A DNA stretch of 64,000 nt from Ectobius pallidus (taxonomy: Eukaryota > Arthropoda > Insecta > Blattodea > Ectobiidae): contig CAXKWD010000008.1 in NCBI GenBank assembly GCA_964059195.1, positions 44,197,502 to 44,261,501 of the forward strand. Reading direction: 5' to 3'. Positions 1 to 12,108 of this stretch are shown here, one piece after another (the stretch's first letter is position 1; each line of letters opens with the position of its first letter). Made by a program: the position numbers and the translations under genes. The notes beneath the pieces were generated by a model. The model searched no databases. It was given only the letters and a program-made list of their open reading frames with translations, and had not been told where the DNA came from.

Positions 1-139
1 GCCTGGACCCCGAACTAAGCAACTTCCCCGGAATTTTCTGTAAACCATCTTTCATAAGAAGCATATTCCACGTTAAATAAATATTTAATATTACCTTATC
101 ATCACCTTATCATTAACTTCTCTGGCGTTTATAATAATA

Positions 140-470
140 TGAGATATCCATTGCCTTCCAAAGCGATGGCGATGCTATTGTTTCCAAAGTATGACAAAAA
201 TAGACAAAGCCTTTTGCAAATGATTTGACAACTGAAATGAATTTAACTGATGCTTCGAAAGCGTAAAAAATGCACTATTTCTTGCCGTTTTTCACTCATA
301 ACTCGCGAACGAAGGCTAAAATTAAAAATGTAGTGTGACAGAAACCTTCCCGGGAATGTACCCAACAACTTCCCAAAGTTTCATGGCGATCGGATGAATG
401 GTGTAGTAATGCATAAAGGACACACACACACACACACACACATACATTCATTTTTATATATATAGATTTA
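140..470 (+). repeat. Interspersed repeat A, 3' part (copy 1)
   Basis: This stretch shares blocks with two longer copies at 1697-2553 and 25527-26233. Shared elements are a TTTGACAAAAATAG-like block, a 'CGTAAAAAATGCAC' block, a 'cactcataactcgcgaacgaa' block, a CA-rich or microsatellite segment, and a TATATATAGA-type tail. It is non-coding. The family resembles non-autonomous retroposons spread through arthropod genomes, but I cannot classify it further. Here it contains a (CA)n run at about 421-443. Confidence 0.55.
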
Positions 471-1696
471 CACACATCAGTTTTGCTACCACCATATGCA
501 TTTCAAACTCATGCAGAAACCAGATATATAGGCCTAACTCAGTAATAATTATCTTTAAATTATTTCCAATTGTAATTCTGTTCCATAAATTCCATAAATT
601 AATTATATCATGAAACATAGATCTGTATATGTGTTTATATTCTCAGTAATGTTCGATTTTGATGTAACTATTCATTTATCAATGTTGTGAATTAATTTGT
701 TAAGTTCGTGGAAAAAAATCTTTCTATTACTTATATGTAAAATTGTATTTTCCCTCACTCCAATGGCTATTTATATTCCAGTTCCTTCTACTTGCCTGGG
801 GGCTATAGACCTATTCTTACCCAGTTCCGTTTAAGCATTATGTATGTCAAGCAATAAATTGTAATTTTCTCGTGAGTTATTTACTCTTCCTACAATTCAG
901 TGCTTACATAGCTATGCTTAAATACATTTAATTAGTAATGTCAATGTAGCATAATGTACCAGTTTCTATTGCCTGACATATTTTGCTTAATTCCTTACCT
1001 ATGATTTCATTTTATTGCTATTCTGTGTAGGCCTACATTACTATACCTAGGTACATTACAGATATTCCTAGAGCAGCAAGGTGAGAATTTTCAGCTTCGT
1101 TACCCCTTTGCATATATCAATAAAATCACACACCATATCATATCTTAACATTAACTTACCTGATTTCAGTTAGTTGGTAGTGCTCGGCATAAAGTGATTG
1201 TTTGGATTCTAGTCCATGGTGTGTATCATACAGTATTTTGATAATTTGTCAAACGAAAGTGTTTATGAGATAAACAGAAACCTCAAGACTGTGCTGCATA
1301 TCCTGCAGTGTTTTTCTGACACATCATAACCTTATATAATTAATACTATTTATGTATAGTGTACTAATAATCACAATAACATTGTTTAGTTACTAAAATG
1401 AAGTGCGCATAGGGGCATGGAGCTGAGACAACATTCCATTAAATCCCCCAAGCAAAACTTCACCTTTTGCCCATGACGAGTCATATGGCAACTCTGATTT
1501 TTACTATACCGGCATCACATTGTAGCCTAGTAATAGAAGGATTATTGACCATTTTGTTTTGCTTCATATGATTCTAAGCTTTATGGAAATAATCATTAGT
1601 ATTATCAGCATTACCAGGGCCGTACGAATGTGAGATGGATGCGTGTTCTCAAAATTACATTTCTACTCTCACTCTCTACTTTTCTTTTTATTGTTA
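471..1696. other. Intergenic or intronic, no gene seen
   Basis: AT-rich sequence without a convincing ORF, RNA gene or repeat boundary. TAGGCCTA occurs at about 531 and 1028. Confidence 0.5.
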
Positions 1697-2553
1697 GACT
1701 AGCAGGTGCCCACACCTTCACCCACTGTAATTAAATCAGGTTTTCAAAATTAAAAGCAACATAGTTAAAAAATTATATTAATTAAAACTTACATGTGAAT
1801 CATTGATAAACTAAACAATTAATAATTATATAGAAACCACTAAAATTCCGGCTTTAGAGTGCATTCCACGATTAAAAAGTCCCACCAGGGAAAAACGAAC
1901 TCATATTCAAGTTCTCTGGAACAGAAAACCCCTGCATAGTGAGTTCCATCCAAATTGATCAATGTTTGTCCATTTAGGCCTATAATCATTATCTCTCTTC
2001 CGACTACTGTCTGGCTGCGAGCTGAAGGCCGAGCTAGCGTTCCCCCACTACCTTACCATGCGCTTGCATTTACTGTCTATGTCTTTCCCCCACTATGCCA
2101 CCAGCTCGGCCTTCAGCTCACAGTCAGACAGTATGTTGAAAATTTCAGATGTCTGAGGGCCTTGGCATTATATAACAAATGAATCGACCAGGGTGGGCTT
2201 ATAAAATAAAGTGATTCTTTTATTTCCAAATCATAACAAAAAATGGCAAAGTCACCTTCACTTGATTTGACAAATGAAATGTATTACTGAAAACTGATGC
2301 TTGGATAGCAAAAAAATGCACATTTTCTGACAGTTTTTTTATTTATAACTCATGAACGAAAGTGAGAATAAAAAGTCCGACTTCGAGGTGCATTCGCCCA
2401 CCCTTCAGTCCATCTATGTTTAAAATTTCAGATCTCTGCATTCAGTTGATTTTGAGGGCATCACACACAGAAAGACAGACATGCAGAAAGAAAGACAGAA
2501 AGACATACAGAAAGCCAAACACTTCAACACTTCCTTTTATTATTATAGATATA
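1697..2553 (+). repeat. Interspersed repeat A, longer copy 2
   Basis: Starts with a degenerate form of the 'actagca.gtgcccgcggcttcgcc' motif seen undamaged at 25527 and ends in a TATTATTATAGATAT tail. Internal blocks match the copies at 140-470 and 25527-26233: an 'aaaacccctg.a.agtgagtt' block, the 'aatgaatcgaccag' block, and the ATGCACATTTTCTG block. A small foldback (2005-2133) sits inside it. No protein can be supported; the short frames here are chance. Confidence 0.6.
2005..2133. repeat. Foldback nested in repeat A
   Basis: Two 31-base arms (2005-2035 and 2103-2133) are reverse complements with about two mismatches, separated by a 67-base spacer. The arms contain GAGCTGAAGGCCGAGCT. The piece is absent from the other repeat A copies I compared, so it looks like a small inserted hairpin element. 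Confidence 0.6.
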
Positions 2554-2578
2554 TTTAGAATAGTTTTTGTAAAGACCA

Positions 2579-2584
2579 TTTATT
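2579..2584 (-). promoter_or_regulatory. Polyadenylation signal AATAAA (minus strand)
   Basis: TTTATT on the plus strand reads AATAAA on the minus strand, about 150 bases downstream of the stop codon of the exon at 2737-2805. Position and orientation fit the end of that transcript. Repeat A begins immediately beyond. Confidence 0.45.
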
Positions 2585-2736
2585 TCACTTGAATGATCAC
2601 AGAAATACAGGTATTAGATGGTATAACTTCAATGTGATCTCACACAGAACAATGTCACCACAGTTCCACAGAATGAGTACCAGTATGTTAAAACGTCAGA
2701 CAAATCACAGACAGTGGTTTCCTGCAATCAACATTG

Positions 2737-2805
2737 TCACCTGGAATTAGGGTCTTTTCCTGGAGGTGCTCGAGTAGGACTAGGATTCCTCTTTGGCCCA
2801 TGAGG
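2737..2805 (-). CDS. Probable last coding exon of a small membrane protein gene
   Basis: On the minus strand a pyrimidine-rich acceptor (ttcttttccag) is followed in phase 0 by 22 codons and a TGA. The peptide is basic and proline-rich (begins PHGPKRNPSPTRAPP, ends KDPNSR). A 3' UTR-like stretch and AATAAA follow at 2579-2584. The exon at 22336-22515 on the same strand ends in phase 0 with a good donor, so the two can be joined to give an 82-residue protein if no exon lies between. Joining them across about 19.5 kb is inference. I do not recognise the family. Support would come from a spliced transcript linking the two. Confidence 0.45.
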   Translation of the reverse strand, partial: PHGPKRNPSPTRAPPGKDPNSR

Positions 2806-2849
2806 CTGGAAAAGAAGATATTTACATCAGTTACATATTGTTTGTAATA

Positions 2850-3670
2850 TTTATAATTTTACTAGTGAAATGGAAAAGAAGGCCTTATGCCTTAACTTCG
2901 GCAGTGTAAATAAATAATAATATCATATTAAAATTTCTGTATTAACAGAACAACTATCTAGGATTTCCATGTACTAGGCCTACAATAAACCTTTGTTCAG
3001 ATAGATTGAAAGCAGCAATGTTTAAGCTTTTCACTGCCACGGATGTAAAAACTTGTTACCACAAACAAGCAGAAATATTAGATTAATAGAGTAATTATTT
3101 ATATTAAAACATAAAATGGTTATCATACAAGGAAACAAACTTGTCCATTGATTTTTTTAATTGATTTCAAACTTGCAATTTGCTGATGATTTCAGCTGAA
3201 TACTTATATTAATATAGAGTGAAAAGTTAAGATTTATACACATTTAGTAGAATGTTAATTACTTACTTGAATATAGTACAATGTGCTGAATTTATTGTTA
3301 GCTTTTATAAGCTAAAGCTAATAAATGATATTGTACTACAATGCACAAGTTATATCACACTGGAATATATACATGTGTCTGTATCAGAAATAAATAAATA
3401 AATATTGCACTTGATAACTGAGTGATTATTCTTACTGTGTGAAAAACAATAAATTACGCCGATTAATCATACTCGACTGTATTTCATCTGCATCCTTCCA
3501 CAGTTGACTTCCTCCACACATTATAAATTATCCCGTTGCACCTCAGACATCAAAACCATGTTTCCCTAGACACATGTAATCTACCAACTGACTGGACTAT
3601 CATTATCAAAACCCCATTCTACAAGACAAGAGTCGAAAGGAGATCATCACCGATGACGATCCTGAGGAAG
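2850..3670. other. Probable intron, no gene seen
   Basis: AT-rich DNA between the candidate last exon and a short tandem array. No ORF, RNA gene or element boundary can be supported. Confidence 0.4.
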
Positions 3671-3673
3671 CAC

Positions 3674-3790
3674 CAATTTTATTTAACTACCAACAGTGGG
3701 TGATCAACTTTATTTGGCTACCAATCATGCAGCGATCGACTTTATTTGACTACCAACTTTGGGGTAATTGACTTTATTTGGCGACCACTT
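3674..3790 (+). repeat. Degenerate 32-bp tandem repeat
   Basis: Four units with period 31-32 bases start at 3674, 3705, 3737 and 3769. Each begins (c/t)(a/g)acttTATTTGnCTACCA. The last unit is truncated. No coding potential is evident. Confidence 0.7.
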
Positions 3791-3799
3791 GTCTATGCA

Positions 3800-5352
3800 C
3801 GATTTTCAGGTAGTGAGTGAAATAACAGTGTAGTGAATCCCCCTTCCCCCTAGCCCTGAAAGTGTTATTGAATCGTATGATTCAGTCCCTTCAGTCAAAT
3901 CGTTAGATACCGGTACCAATTTCAATAGCATACTAATTAGCTTATTTTTTAGATTAATTTATAGCTAATGTTTACATTTTCCACAACATACTTTCTTATT
4001 AAAATTGAAATATAGTTTGTAGATGCATAAAATTGTAATATACTATAAATATAATAAATAACATTTGTAATATTGTTGACATACTCTTGGTAGGTGCAGT
4101 CTGTGCTTTGGTGTATCACATTCTTCTTCTCACTTTTGGATCTTCTCCTGGAATATTTGTGTAGCGACATGCTGGAAACTAATATGCAAGTGCACAGTTG
4201 TAAGTTTCAAAAGCAATTCCACAAAACATATGTATACTATCCGTGCACGATATCTTGGGAGATGGTCGGGGAAGAAGAGACAACTAGCCCGCCTGTCTTT
4301 CTGCAGTGTTGTCAACCAAAGAAACCACATTTCAGAAGAATTGCATGTATGGTAAGTGTGCATCAACAGTGTAAATGTGAGGTATGTGGACAAACAGTAA
4401 ATTGAATTCCAAATTGGATAATTACCTACCATGAATCATCTTCGCTATTTTATCCTGTACCGTATTCATTTAAATTAATATCAGTTGAAATTTACTGACC
4501 TAAAGTACAACAACAATAGAAGAGAATACAGTCAATAGTTGCATGGCCTACTGTATTGACCAGCATTTTTCAATCAGTACTCCGCAGCACATTGGTGTTC
4601 CGTAAATGAGCCGCAAGAAAATTAAAATAAAGTTATCAATCCTTAATAAAGATTAACATTTAATGTATAACGATTTTAATGCAATACAATAATATAATGG
4701 TGTGACTGTATTGGATAACAATTAATTACACATCATAAGGGTTTGGTTATCAAATAAGTCATTTACCTCTGGGAATGGAATATTAAATAACACAGGCTCA
4801 ATATATTTACATTGGAAGAATAAGTTAAAGCATAAAGAAGAGTCTTAGCAGAACATGGTTCACCATTTCGTGTGATAAAACATAAAAGAGGAGAATACTA
4901 AAGCCCTAATTTTAAACATATTTAATATGTTTTGTGAAAAGTTCGCTCAACTTTCAGTCTGTGACTGGAGTTCACTGGAGTATCAGAAATTAGCACATAC
5001 AGAATTCTTAAAGAGGTGTTAGCACCAGGAATGTGTTGGATATACAATGTGACGTGCTTGAGAAATCAGCAATTCACAAAATTGTGTTTTTTTTCCCTGT
5101 AACTCCATACATAAGAAAAGGTAATGACAACAGTGAATAAGGATCCTAAGACAGAATGAAAGCTTAGTATTGAAGTCACTAGATGTCAGGGTGTGTAGGG
5201 TACTTCGTGTTTCAATTTTGTCAGCTCCGCTTACGGAATTGAACGAAACCTACTAAATGTGCACTAGGGGGCCGAGTGCCCAAAATATCATATGCGGATA
5301 GCATACTTGCCCTATTGATATGCAAAACAATAGCAATTCTACAGTGAACACA
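3800..5352. other. Probable intron, no gene seen
   Basis: Overlapping short frames on both strands around 4094-4432 have no recognisable domain, splice context or codon bias and look random. Nothing else can be supported. Confidence 0.4.
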
Positions 5353-5360
5353 AGCACTGC

Positions 5361-5765
5361 CCGTGGCGTAGCGAAGGGTGGTCCAGGGGTTCCAGACCCT
5401 CCCCAAAATCAAAACCTAAAATTTTATTTGTTATTTAAGTTCCATATTGTTATTTAAGTTGTCAAATATTTAATTACTTTATTTAATAATAAAATACTGA
5501 ACTTGTAAATGCAGGCATATTATTTCCACTGTTCCATGTATTTTTAACTTCTCTTGTAAATAATAATAACTTAGGTAATGATTTCTTGTTTAAGTTGGCA
5601 TGTCTTAGAGTATAGTAAACAAATTTTCTAACTAGTTTTCCTGTGCTGAAATAGCGTAAAATGTGATTTTCATTAGCCATTCCCCCTTCATTGGGGTATT
5701 GCATACCCCCAAACCCCGCCGGCACTTTCTACACTCCCTGAAATTATTTTCTCGCTACGCCACTG
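5361..5765 (-). mobile_element. hAT-like MITE, family H1, single unit
   Basis: Ends are inverted repeats: CCGTGGCGTAGCGA at the left and, reversed, CAGTGGCGTAGCGA at the right. They are flanked by 8-base duplications AGCACTGC (5353-5360) and AGCAATGC (5766-5773), one mismatch apart. An 8-base duplication fits hAT-type transposition. Internally it matches, in reverse orientation, one unit of the tandem element at 43718-44360 (shared peptide-level block NENHILRYFST). No transposase is encoded. Confidence 0.75.
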
Positions 5766-5773
5766 AGCAATGC

Positions 5774-6883
5774 CTTATTTAATTATAATGCCATGTCAAT
5801 ATTATAGCACTTCGCACAAGCAGGGCTAGAATGAATAAAAGCATGCAAATTCTTATGACATATAAGCTACTATAGATTGTCTCAACCTTAAAAGACAGTA
5901 CATGTTATATGCAGCTCACTGATGCCAGAACTAGCCTACTCACCTACAAGGCTAGACACATGACGTAACAAAGCCCTTATATAGGAGTGAAAAATTTACA
6001 AATTTCCGATATATTTGTTTGTTGCATTGTAAATTATGTCCTGTAGATCGAATGATGGTATACACACCCTTCCCTTTTTTTTTCAACCCCCATGAGTAGT
6101 ATTTTCTCCATATGACCAATGTTTACAAAATATGACACATGAACCCTGTAGACTCAGATGAAAATTCTATTAGACAATAATATTAGGAAAAACTACCCCT
6201 TATGAAATTTTCAAGCCGTATTATGTAATCCCTATACAAATATACATTCTTTGAAAATTTTTTACCAAACTTTACACACAGACCCTTTAGAACTAAGACA
6301 AATTTTTAAGCAACATTAATTTTGGATTAAACCACTACTAAATCTTTCAACCCATGATTATGTGACCTTTACTTAAATCTGCACTATTTTACCAATTTTT
6401 ACCAAACTCTACACATAGACACTACAGAACCAGCGGAAATTTTAGGAGAAACTAATTTTGGAACAAACCACCCCTCAAAGTGGTTCCACTCCTGTCATAA
6501 TATGACCTTTAAATTTACATCTTTGGACAAATTTTTATCACACTTTGCAGACAGAACCTATAGAACCAGGAGAAATTTTAAGCTAAACTTATTTTAGAAC
6601 AAATCACCCCTTAAATATGAACTCAGACAAATTATATGACCTTTATTATATGACCTTTATTTAAATACTTACAACTTTGATCTTATTTACAGCAAAATTT
6701 AAATTAAATACTTTTTTTTCTAGGATTTAATTGTTCTTTCACTTGCATGAAAATAAATGACCAAACTAAATATTTTACAGACATAAGCCTAGTACTGTAA
6801 AAAGAAGATTGAGTTGACTTTAAAAACTCTGTATAACATTTTTTAACCTCACCGTAGTTGTGGATTCAGGGTTAAAATTTCAA
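5774..6883. other. Non-coding, no gene seen
   Basis: Contains loosely repeated phrases such as 'accaaactttacacacagacc' and 'gaccttta' at intervals of about 100-130 bases between 6050 and 6680, suggesting an old degenerate tandem duplication. No gene is visible. Confidence 0.35.
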
Positions 6884-7396
6884 TTAATCAAAATACGAAA
6901 TATCTCTTCCGTCAGCAGGTTGAAATTGTCTGTACTCTTTGTTAGGCTCAGGGTATTCGTCCCTAATCTGTTTAACTATGCATGAAGGTATGACTTTTCT
7001 ATTGCCTTTTCCGAAGGGCTTCCTAGAATTAATCCAGTAGACGAATTGTCTGTAAGCTACATAACGTATGTTCCTATTGTTCGCTACTCGTAACTGTTCC
7101 CTTTCAAACTTGGATTCAGCTCTCACCATCATAAGGGGCCTAGCAGTGTTCAATGTGTCCCTATTTAATACAACAGAATGAAGGGAATTATGAGAATGTA
7201 ATGCAGTCAGCACTTCCCTTATCATAACACTTTCAGAACAGCAGAAACATTCATTATGAATCGCTGAAAAAACACATTCACCACAGTTGCATTAATCAGT
7301 ACTATTTACACGGTCAGCATTCCCAGTATTTTCTTCATCTGATCTTATAATTACACTTTTTTTCGGCTCGAATTGATATGGCCTGATTCCAGACAT
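6884..7396 (-). pseudogene. P2X7-type intracellular-domain protein, intronless, one stop
   Basis: A single minus-strand frame runs from an ATG at 7396 to a stop at 6884, interrupted once by TAA about 35 codons in, just before CNCGECV. The peptide carries a cysteine cluster (CNCGEC, then CFCCSES) followed by a block with RYVAYRQFVYW, GKGNRKVIPSCIV and IRDEYPEP. This pattern is typical of the cytosolic C-terminal domain of P2X purinoceptor 7, which also occurs alone in many invertebrate hypothetical proteins. The receptor's channel part is absent. The lack of introns and the single stop suggest a retrocopy or an element-borne gene; a sequencing error at the stop is possible. The downstream 113-codon portion after an internal ATG (7225) is open. 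Confidence 0.7.
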
Positions 7397-7449
7397 GACA
7401 CGAGAAACTTTAAATTTATAATAATTTTAACACACGAGATGACACCAGC

Positions 7450-7746
7450 CATAGGCGTAACCAGGCCGACCATATGGGGGGTTATAACATCCGCGGGGTC
7501 TGGGGGTCCGGGGATCCTCCCCCGGAAAATTTAAAAAATTAAGATGCACAATAACGAGTTTTAAGCTTCCGGGGGTCCTCCCCCGGAAAATTTTAAAAAT
7601 TAAGATGCACAATAACGAGTTTTAAGCTTCCCACGCTTTATACTTTTATTTAGTAATTTATGGGCAGACAATAAAAATTATACAATTTTCCTTTTTTAAT
7701 CAATGGGGGGGTTCAAACCCCCAAACCCCCCCTCGTTACTCCTATG
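7450..7746. mobile_element. hAT-like MITE, family H2
   Basis: Terminal inverted repeats CATAGGCGTAAC / CATAGGAGTAAC are flanked by perfect 8-base duplications ACACCAGC (7442-7449 and 7747-7754). The inside holds two tandem copies of about 62 bases, each with a C/G-rich hairpin motif (GGGGGTCCTCCCCCGGAAAA) followed by 'aagatgcacaataacgag'. The same G-rich motif is found in family H1. No transposase is present. Confidence 0.8.
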
Positions 7747-7754
7747 ACACCAGC

Positions 7755-8929
7755 AATGAATTAGCAAACACAGACTGATGTGTCGGCTACATATGGCTGG
7801 CATTCCAATGCTTCCTCACAGTGGTGAGAGCGCTGTGACGTCATATCGCATTACTGACGGAACTTTTCTACTTGGATTGCGGGCAAACGGTTAAACATAG
7901 AAAGATCGGGTTTTCGCACAAACTAATCTCTAAATATCCTCTTTTTAAACCAGCTTTCACCTAAAAATGCATTTTTTAAGTTAACAGGGCCTTTAAGTTC
8001 GTTAATGTGGTAATGATAATACTAGTATATAGGCGGAAAAGCTTGTAATGAATTGAATGTGAAAAATAGGCCCCATCTTTATTATTTATGACTTCACAAT
8101 TGATATCACCAGAAAGAGTGGAAAATTCTCTATAAGACCACACAATCACATTATCACAGTTATCACTTTGGATTCTTGGAAAATTGGCAAGTCTGGCATG
8201 ATAGAAAAGGAGAAAGCTAATTGCAGAATGTATGAATGCAAGTGAGATCTAAATACTACATTTAACTCCACACTGCCTTTTAAGGCTGAGATGATCTTTA
8301 GGGTTACAGAAATAAAGTGCAACTCATTTGGCAGTAGTCATAAGCTAGGTATGATGGAAAGGGCACATATTACATTCAAAGTATTACTATAAATACTGTC
8401 ACAAACTTTTGATTACAAGATTTTGCTTTATCCCAAAAATTGAATAATTTTTTTCATGAAAATTCTGGGCCTTAGGTCCTAAGGTCGAGAAAAATACTCT
8501 AGGAATTATATTTATTTGTTTCAATCATTATAACAGTAACAGGAGATATAAGAAAATTATAATTTGTTTTAATTAATAGGCCTATTTTTTAATTTTTTTT
8601 TTTATTGTGAAGGATTTGAATTTCTTCGCATGAATTCTGAAAGTTTAACTTCGGGACCAGATTCTTAGTTTTTACCTATTTCTTTCCTTACTAATTAAAA
8701 CAGAAATGTTCATACACTTTCCCAAGTCATGTCCACAGGATTCACATACATTAATTTTGTGGAACCTAAAAACACCTAAATGAGTTATAAAAAGTCTTAA
8801 TTTACTCTCAACAGATTTTTTAACCTGTTAATCCATTACCCATTTTTACTTGAGAAATCAGTAGGCCTATTTTACAAAAAAAATCCTTTTGTCAGGTTAA
8901 AGTAATGCCATCTGTGTATTCCTTTCAAA
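7755..8929. other. Non-coding, no gene seen
   Basis: A slightly GC-richer patch (7790-7920) lies upstream of the P2X7-type ORF and could be its promoter side, but no motif supports this. The remainder is AT-rich. TAGGCCTA occurs at about 8577 and 8870. Confidence 0.35.
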
Positions 8930-9062
8930 TACACTGACAGGCAAAAAGAACTGATCACTTAAAGAAATTAAAAAAAAAATAAGTTTGAATAAAAATTATG
9001 TAGTAGGCCTAGTTCTTGAAATAAAATTACTGCAATTGTATACTTTCTAAGATTAAAATTTA

Positions 9063-9212
9063 ACGACACATTTCACACTTAATTTCCCATGTTGCCTCTT
9101 GCACCATGGTGAATGGTGAGCCTAAGGTTGCAGCGGCATAACGGAGGCTGCTTCCATCATCAGTTAGAGCAACAGCTTTGGCAACGTCTTCAGGACTGAG
9201 AGGGATAATTTA
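9063..9212 (-). pseudogene. Tc1 transposase N-terminal fragment
   Basis: About 50 codons on the minus strand ending at TAA (9063). The segment IIPLSPEDVAKAVALTDDG followed by RYAAATLGSP is the start of the DNA-binding domain of Tc1-type transposases. The frame then departs from the family (EATWEIKCEMCR, stop), and no DDE residues are present. It lies inside the TIR pair at 8932/14807 and is a deletion derivative. Confidence 0.7.
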
Positions 9213-9913
9213 AACTAAACTTACTGACAGAATCACTTCAATGCGAAGGGAGACAGTTCCCTTTTAGTTTGGAAGGAAATGATGCAATACAACAATGAAA
9301 CAGCTTGCAATATGTATGACAAGCTAGTGCACGTAATCAGATTGGAATCGCCCTATTGTGATGTTTTTTTGTTTTGTTTGGTGATAAAGTGAAGATATGA
9401 AGAAAGCAGATATTCTGTATTTATAATAATAATAATAATAGTTTATTCATCCATTGATCAAAATACATTGATATAGGACACGTCAAGTCTGTACAATACA
9501 GAACTTACAAATTTTCCTCACACACACATGCACACTCATACAAAGTTTTTGATTATAATACAATTTTAAATTTTTTCTATTAGCTAGGCCTAAATAATGA
9601 AGTTGTATAGCAATAAAAATTTATATCATTTTAATGACTACTTAAAATTAAACATATACACAAATTACATACACATACACAAAACAACTCTAAAGCAACA
9701 TCTTTAACTTAAACATCAATGACTTAAACATTTACAAGTTACAGGTTACATTAGTTTATGAAGAGAAAAAAAATGAAATCATCATATATTATTATTAGGG
9801 AAATAATCTTACTTTCAAAATATCATCTAATTAATTATTTTATATAGAAAAAAGCAATGACTCAGTCGGATATTTTAACATGGAAAATTATCAGTCACAA
9901 AATTATAGGAAAT

Positions 9914-10126
9914 TTAAAGGTTGACGTCACTCAAGTGAGTTTTTGTTCCTCCATAAAACTCTTCTACACTATAAAAACAGCATTTTAACAAGAGTTTTTT
10001 TAAAGTTTTGTTAAATTGAGTAGTGGGTAGGTTCTTTATATAAGCTGGTAGAGAATTATACATAGACAGACCAGTATTCATAAAGCTTTTATTATACAGT
10101 TTGGTATTGTGGGATATGGCGTGCAA
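9914..10126 (-). pseudogene. LINE-A ORF2 C-terminal domain fragment
   Basis: About 70 codons with YNSLPAYIKNLP followed by FNKTLKKLLLKCCFYSVEEF and a stop. The same arrangement, NSLP then a lysine-rich helix and YSINEFFE, closes ORF2 of the LINE at 58758-61517, which fixes its identity. It is out of frame with the RT segment (10356-11462), separated by about 230 decayed bases. Confidence 0.75.
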
Positions 10127-10355
10127 ATTATTTTTTGTTCTTGTATTGTGGGAGTGAAATTCTGAATTTATTTTATAGTTGTTTATATTAATCTTGACAG
10201 ATTTTAATGTTTCAAAAATATAGACACATGGAACAGGTAGAATCTGTAATGATTTTAAAAAAATCTCTACAACTAGAACGCATGCTCACCTGCATCATTG
10301 CTCGAATAGCTCTTTTTTGTAAATTGAACACTAAGGGAGTGTGTGATGAATTTCC

Positions 10356-11799
10356 CTAAAAGATGATACCATAAGTTAGTATAGAATGGAATTGGGTAAA
10401 ATATAAAATTCTGGTAGATTCTAACCCTAGTGATTTCCTAATAGTAAGTATTGCATGGCATGTTGAACTCAATCTACTTATTAACTTCTGAATGTGAGAT
10501 GACCAATTTAAATGTTCATCCACCCATAGACCCAGAAATTTTATGTTCTGCTTGTATTCAATGATCTTACCCTTAAGTCTTATCTCTGAGTGTTGTGGTT
10601 GTCTATTTTGTACAGGGCAGAAGGATATGGCTATTGTTTTGTCCAGATTAACAGATAATCTATTTACATCAAACCATTTGGAAAGATGAAGGGAAGTCTC
10701 ATTTATTTTGGGGATTATATTATTGGAATTAGGGCCTGATATAAACACAGTAGTGTCGTCAGCAAAGAGGGTATGTTTACCAAGTTTAATACTCGATTCC
10801 AAATCATTTATATATACAAGAAAAAGAACAGGTCCAAGGATGGATCCCTGTGGTACACCATACTTTACTGTTTTAGGGTTAGATAAACGAGTAACACTTA
10901 ATTTACAATTTGCATAATTATGAGAAATTTCTACTAATTGCTTCCTATCTGTTAGGTAAGACTTGAACCATTTATGAGCTAAGCCTCTTATTCCGTATGA
11001 CTCAAGTTTCCAAAGTAGAATATCATGGTCTACAAGATCAAAGGCTTTAGACAAATCCAAGAATAAAGCCACGTTTAATTCCTTTTTATCCATGGATTTA
11101 TAAATATTCGAAATAAAATCTGTTATCGCTGTATTTGTTGATTTAGATTTTTGAAATCCATGTTGACTATTTGCAAGAATTTTATGTTTAATTAGGAATG
11201 AGACTAGTCTTTTATGAACTACCTTTTCAATAATTTTAGAAAAAACAGATAGCAGTGAGATTGGTCTATAATTATTTAAATCAGTATTTATTCCTTTTTT
11301 AAATAATGGGTTTATCTTTGATATTTTTAAGTCATCAGGGAAGTGGCCTGTGGCAAATGAGAGATTAATTATATAACATAAGGGAGTTGCAACCTGCTTA
11401 AAACTTTTTTTTATAAGAAAATCAGGAATCTCATCAATTCCAGCTGATTTCTTATTTTTCATATTTTTTATTATATCAACTATTTAAAATTCATTTACTG
11501 GGGTCAAAAACATGCTATTGTATACATTCAAATTTTTTTGTAGGTGCAACTGTAGATTTGCCATTGACATCGAAATTGTTTTTTATTATATTTGCAGCAA
11601 CATTTGCAAAGTAATCGTTAAATAAGTTAACAATTTGTTCTGCATCAGTTATACATGTACCATTTTCATTTATTTGTATGTTACTTGTATTAGCTTTATC
11701 TTTTCCTAGCTCATAGTTTAGAAGGTTCCACATAGCTTTGGATTTATTTGCTGAATGTTTTATGTAGTTATCATTGTGCAATTTCTTTGCTGCTTTCAT
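10356..11799 (-). pseudogene. LINE-A reverse transcriptase (ORF2 middle)
   Basis: Two open segments (11799-11515 and 11462-10356) are separated by stops. The first is the linker upstream of RT. The second, 368 codons, has the non-LTR RT blocks in order: NYRPISLLSVFSKIIEK, QHGFQKSKST, the first catalytic Asp in LDLSKAFDLVDHDIL, GVPQGSILGP with YINDL, the YADD-equivalent FADDTTVF, and the thumb block KFLGLWVDEHLNW. Catalytic aspartates are retained, but stops on either side make the protein non-functional. The 69-codon frame antisense to it is a shadow. Confidence 0.9.
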
Positions 11800-12108
11800 T
11801 ACCTGATTGTAAATTTTCTTGTATTGGTGAAAGTAGTTTTTGAGAACATCTGATGTATTAACACTCTTAACGACCCTACTTAAAAATCTTAACCTATCAC
11901 TTGACTTTCTTATCCCAGATGTAATCCAGTTACATTTGGGTTCTTTAATAGTAACTGTAATTTCAGGCAGAGCAATTTGGTAGTAATGTTTAAAAGTAGT
12001 AATGCATTCCTTATACGCAGAATTTGCTGAATCTTTATTGAAAACATCTTCCCATGATTTGTTTCCTAATAAGAAATTTAAATAATATTTATTTTCTTGT
12101 TTGAATGA

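Noticed and set aside
4094..4432. Overlapping frames of about 100 codons on both strands
   Set aside because: No domain, no splice or start context, and both strands equally open, as expected by chance.
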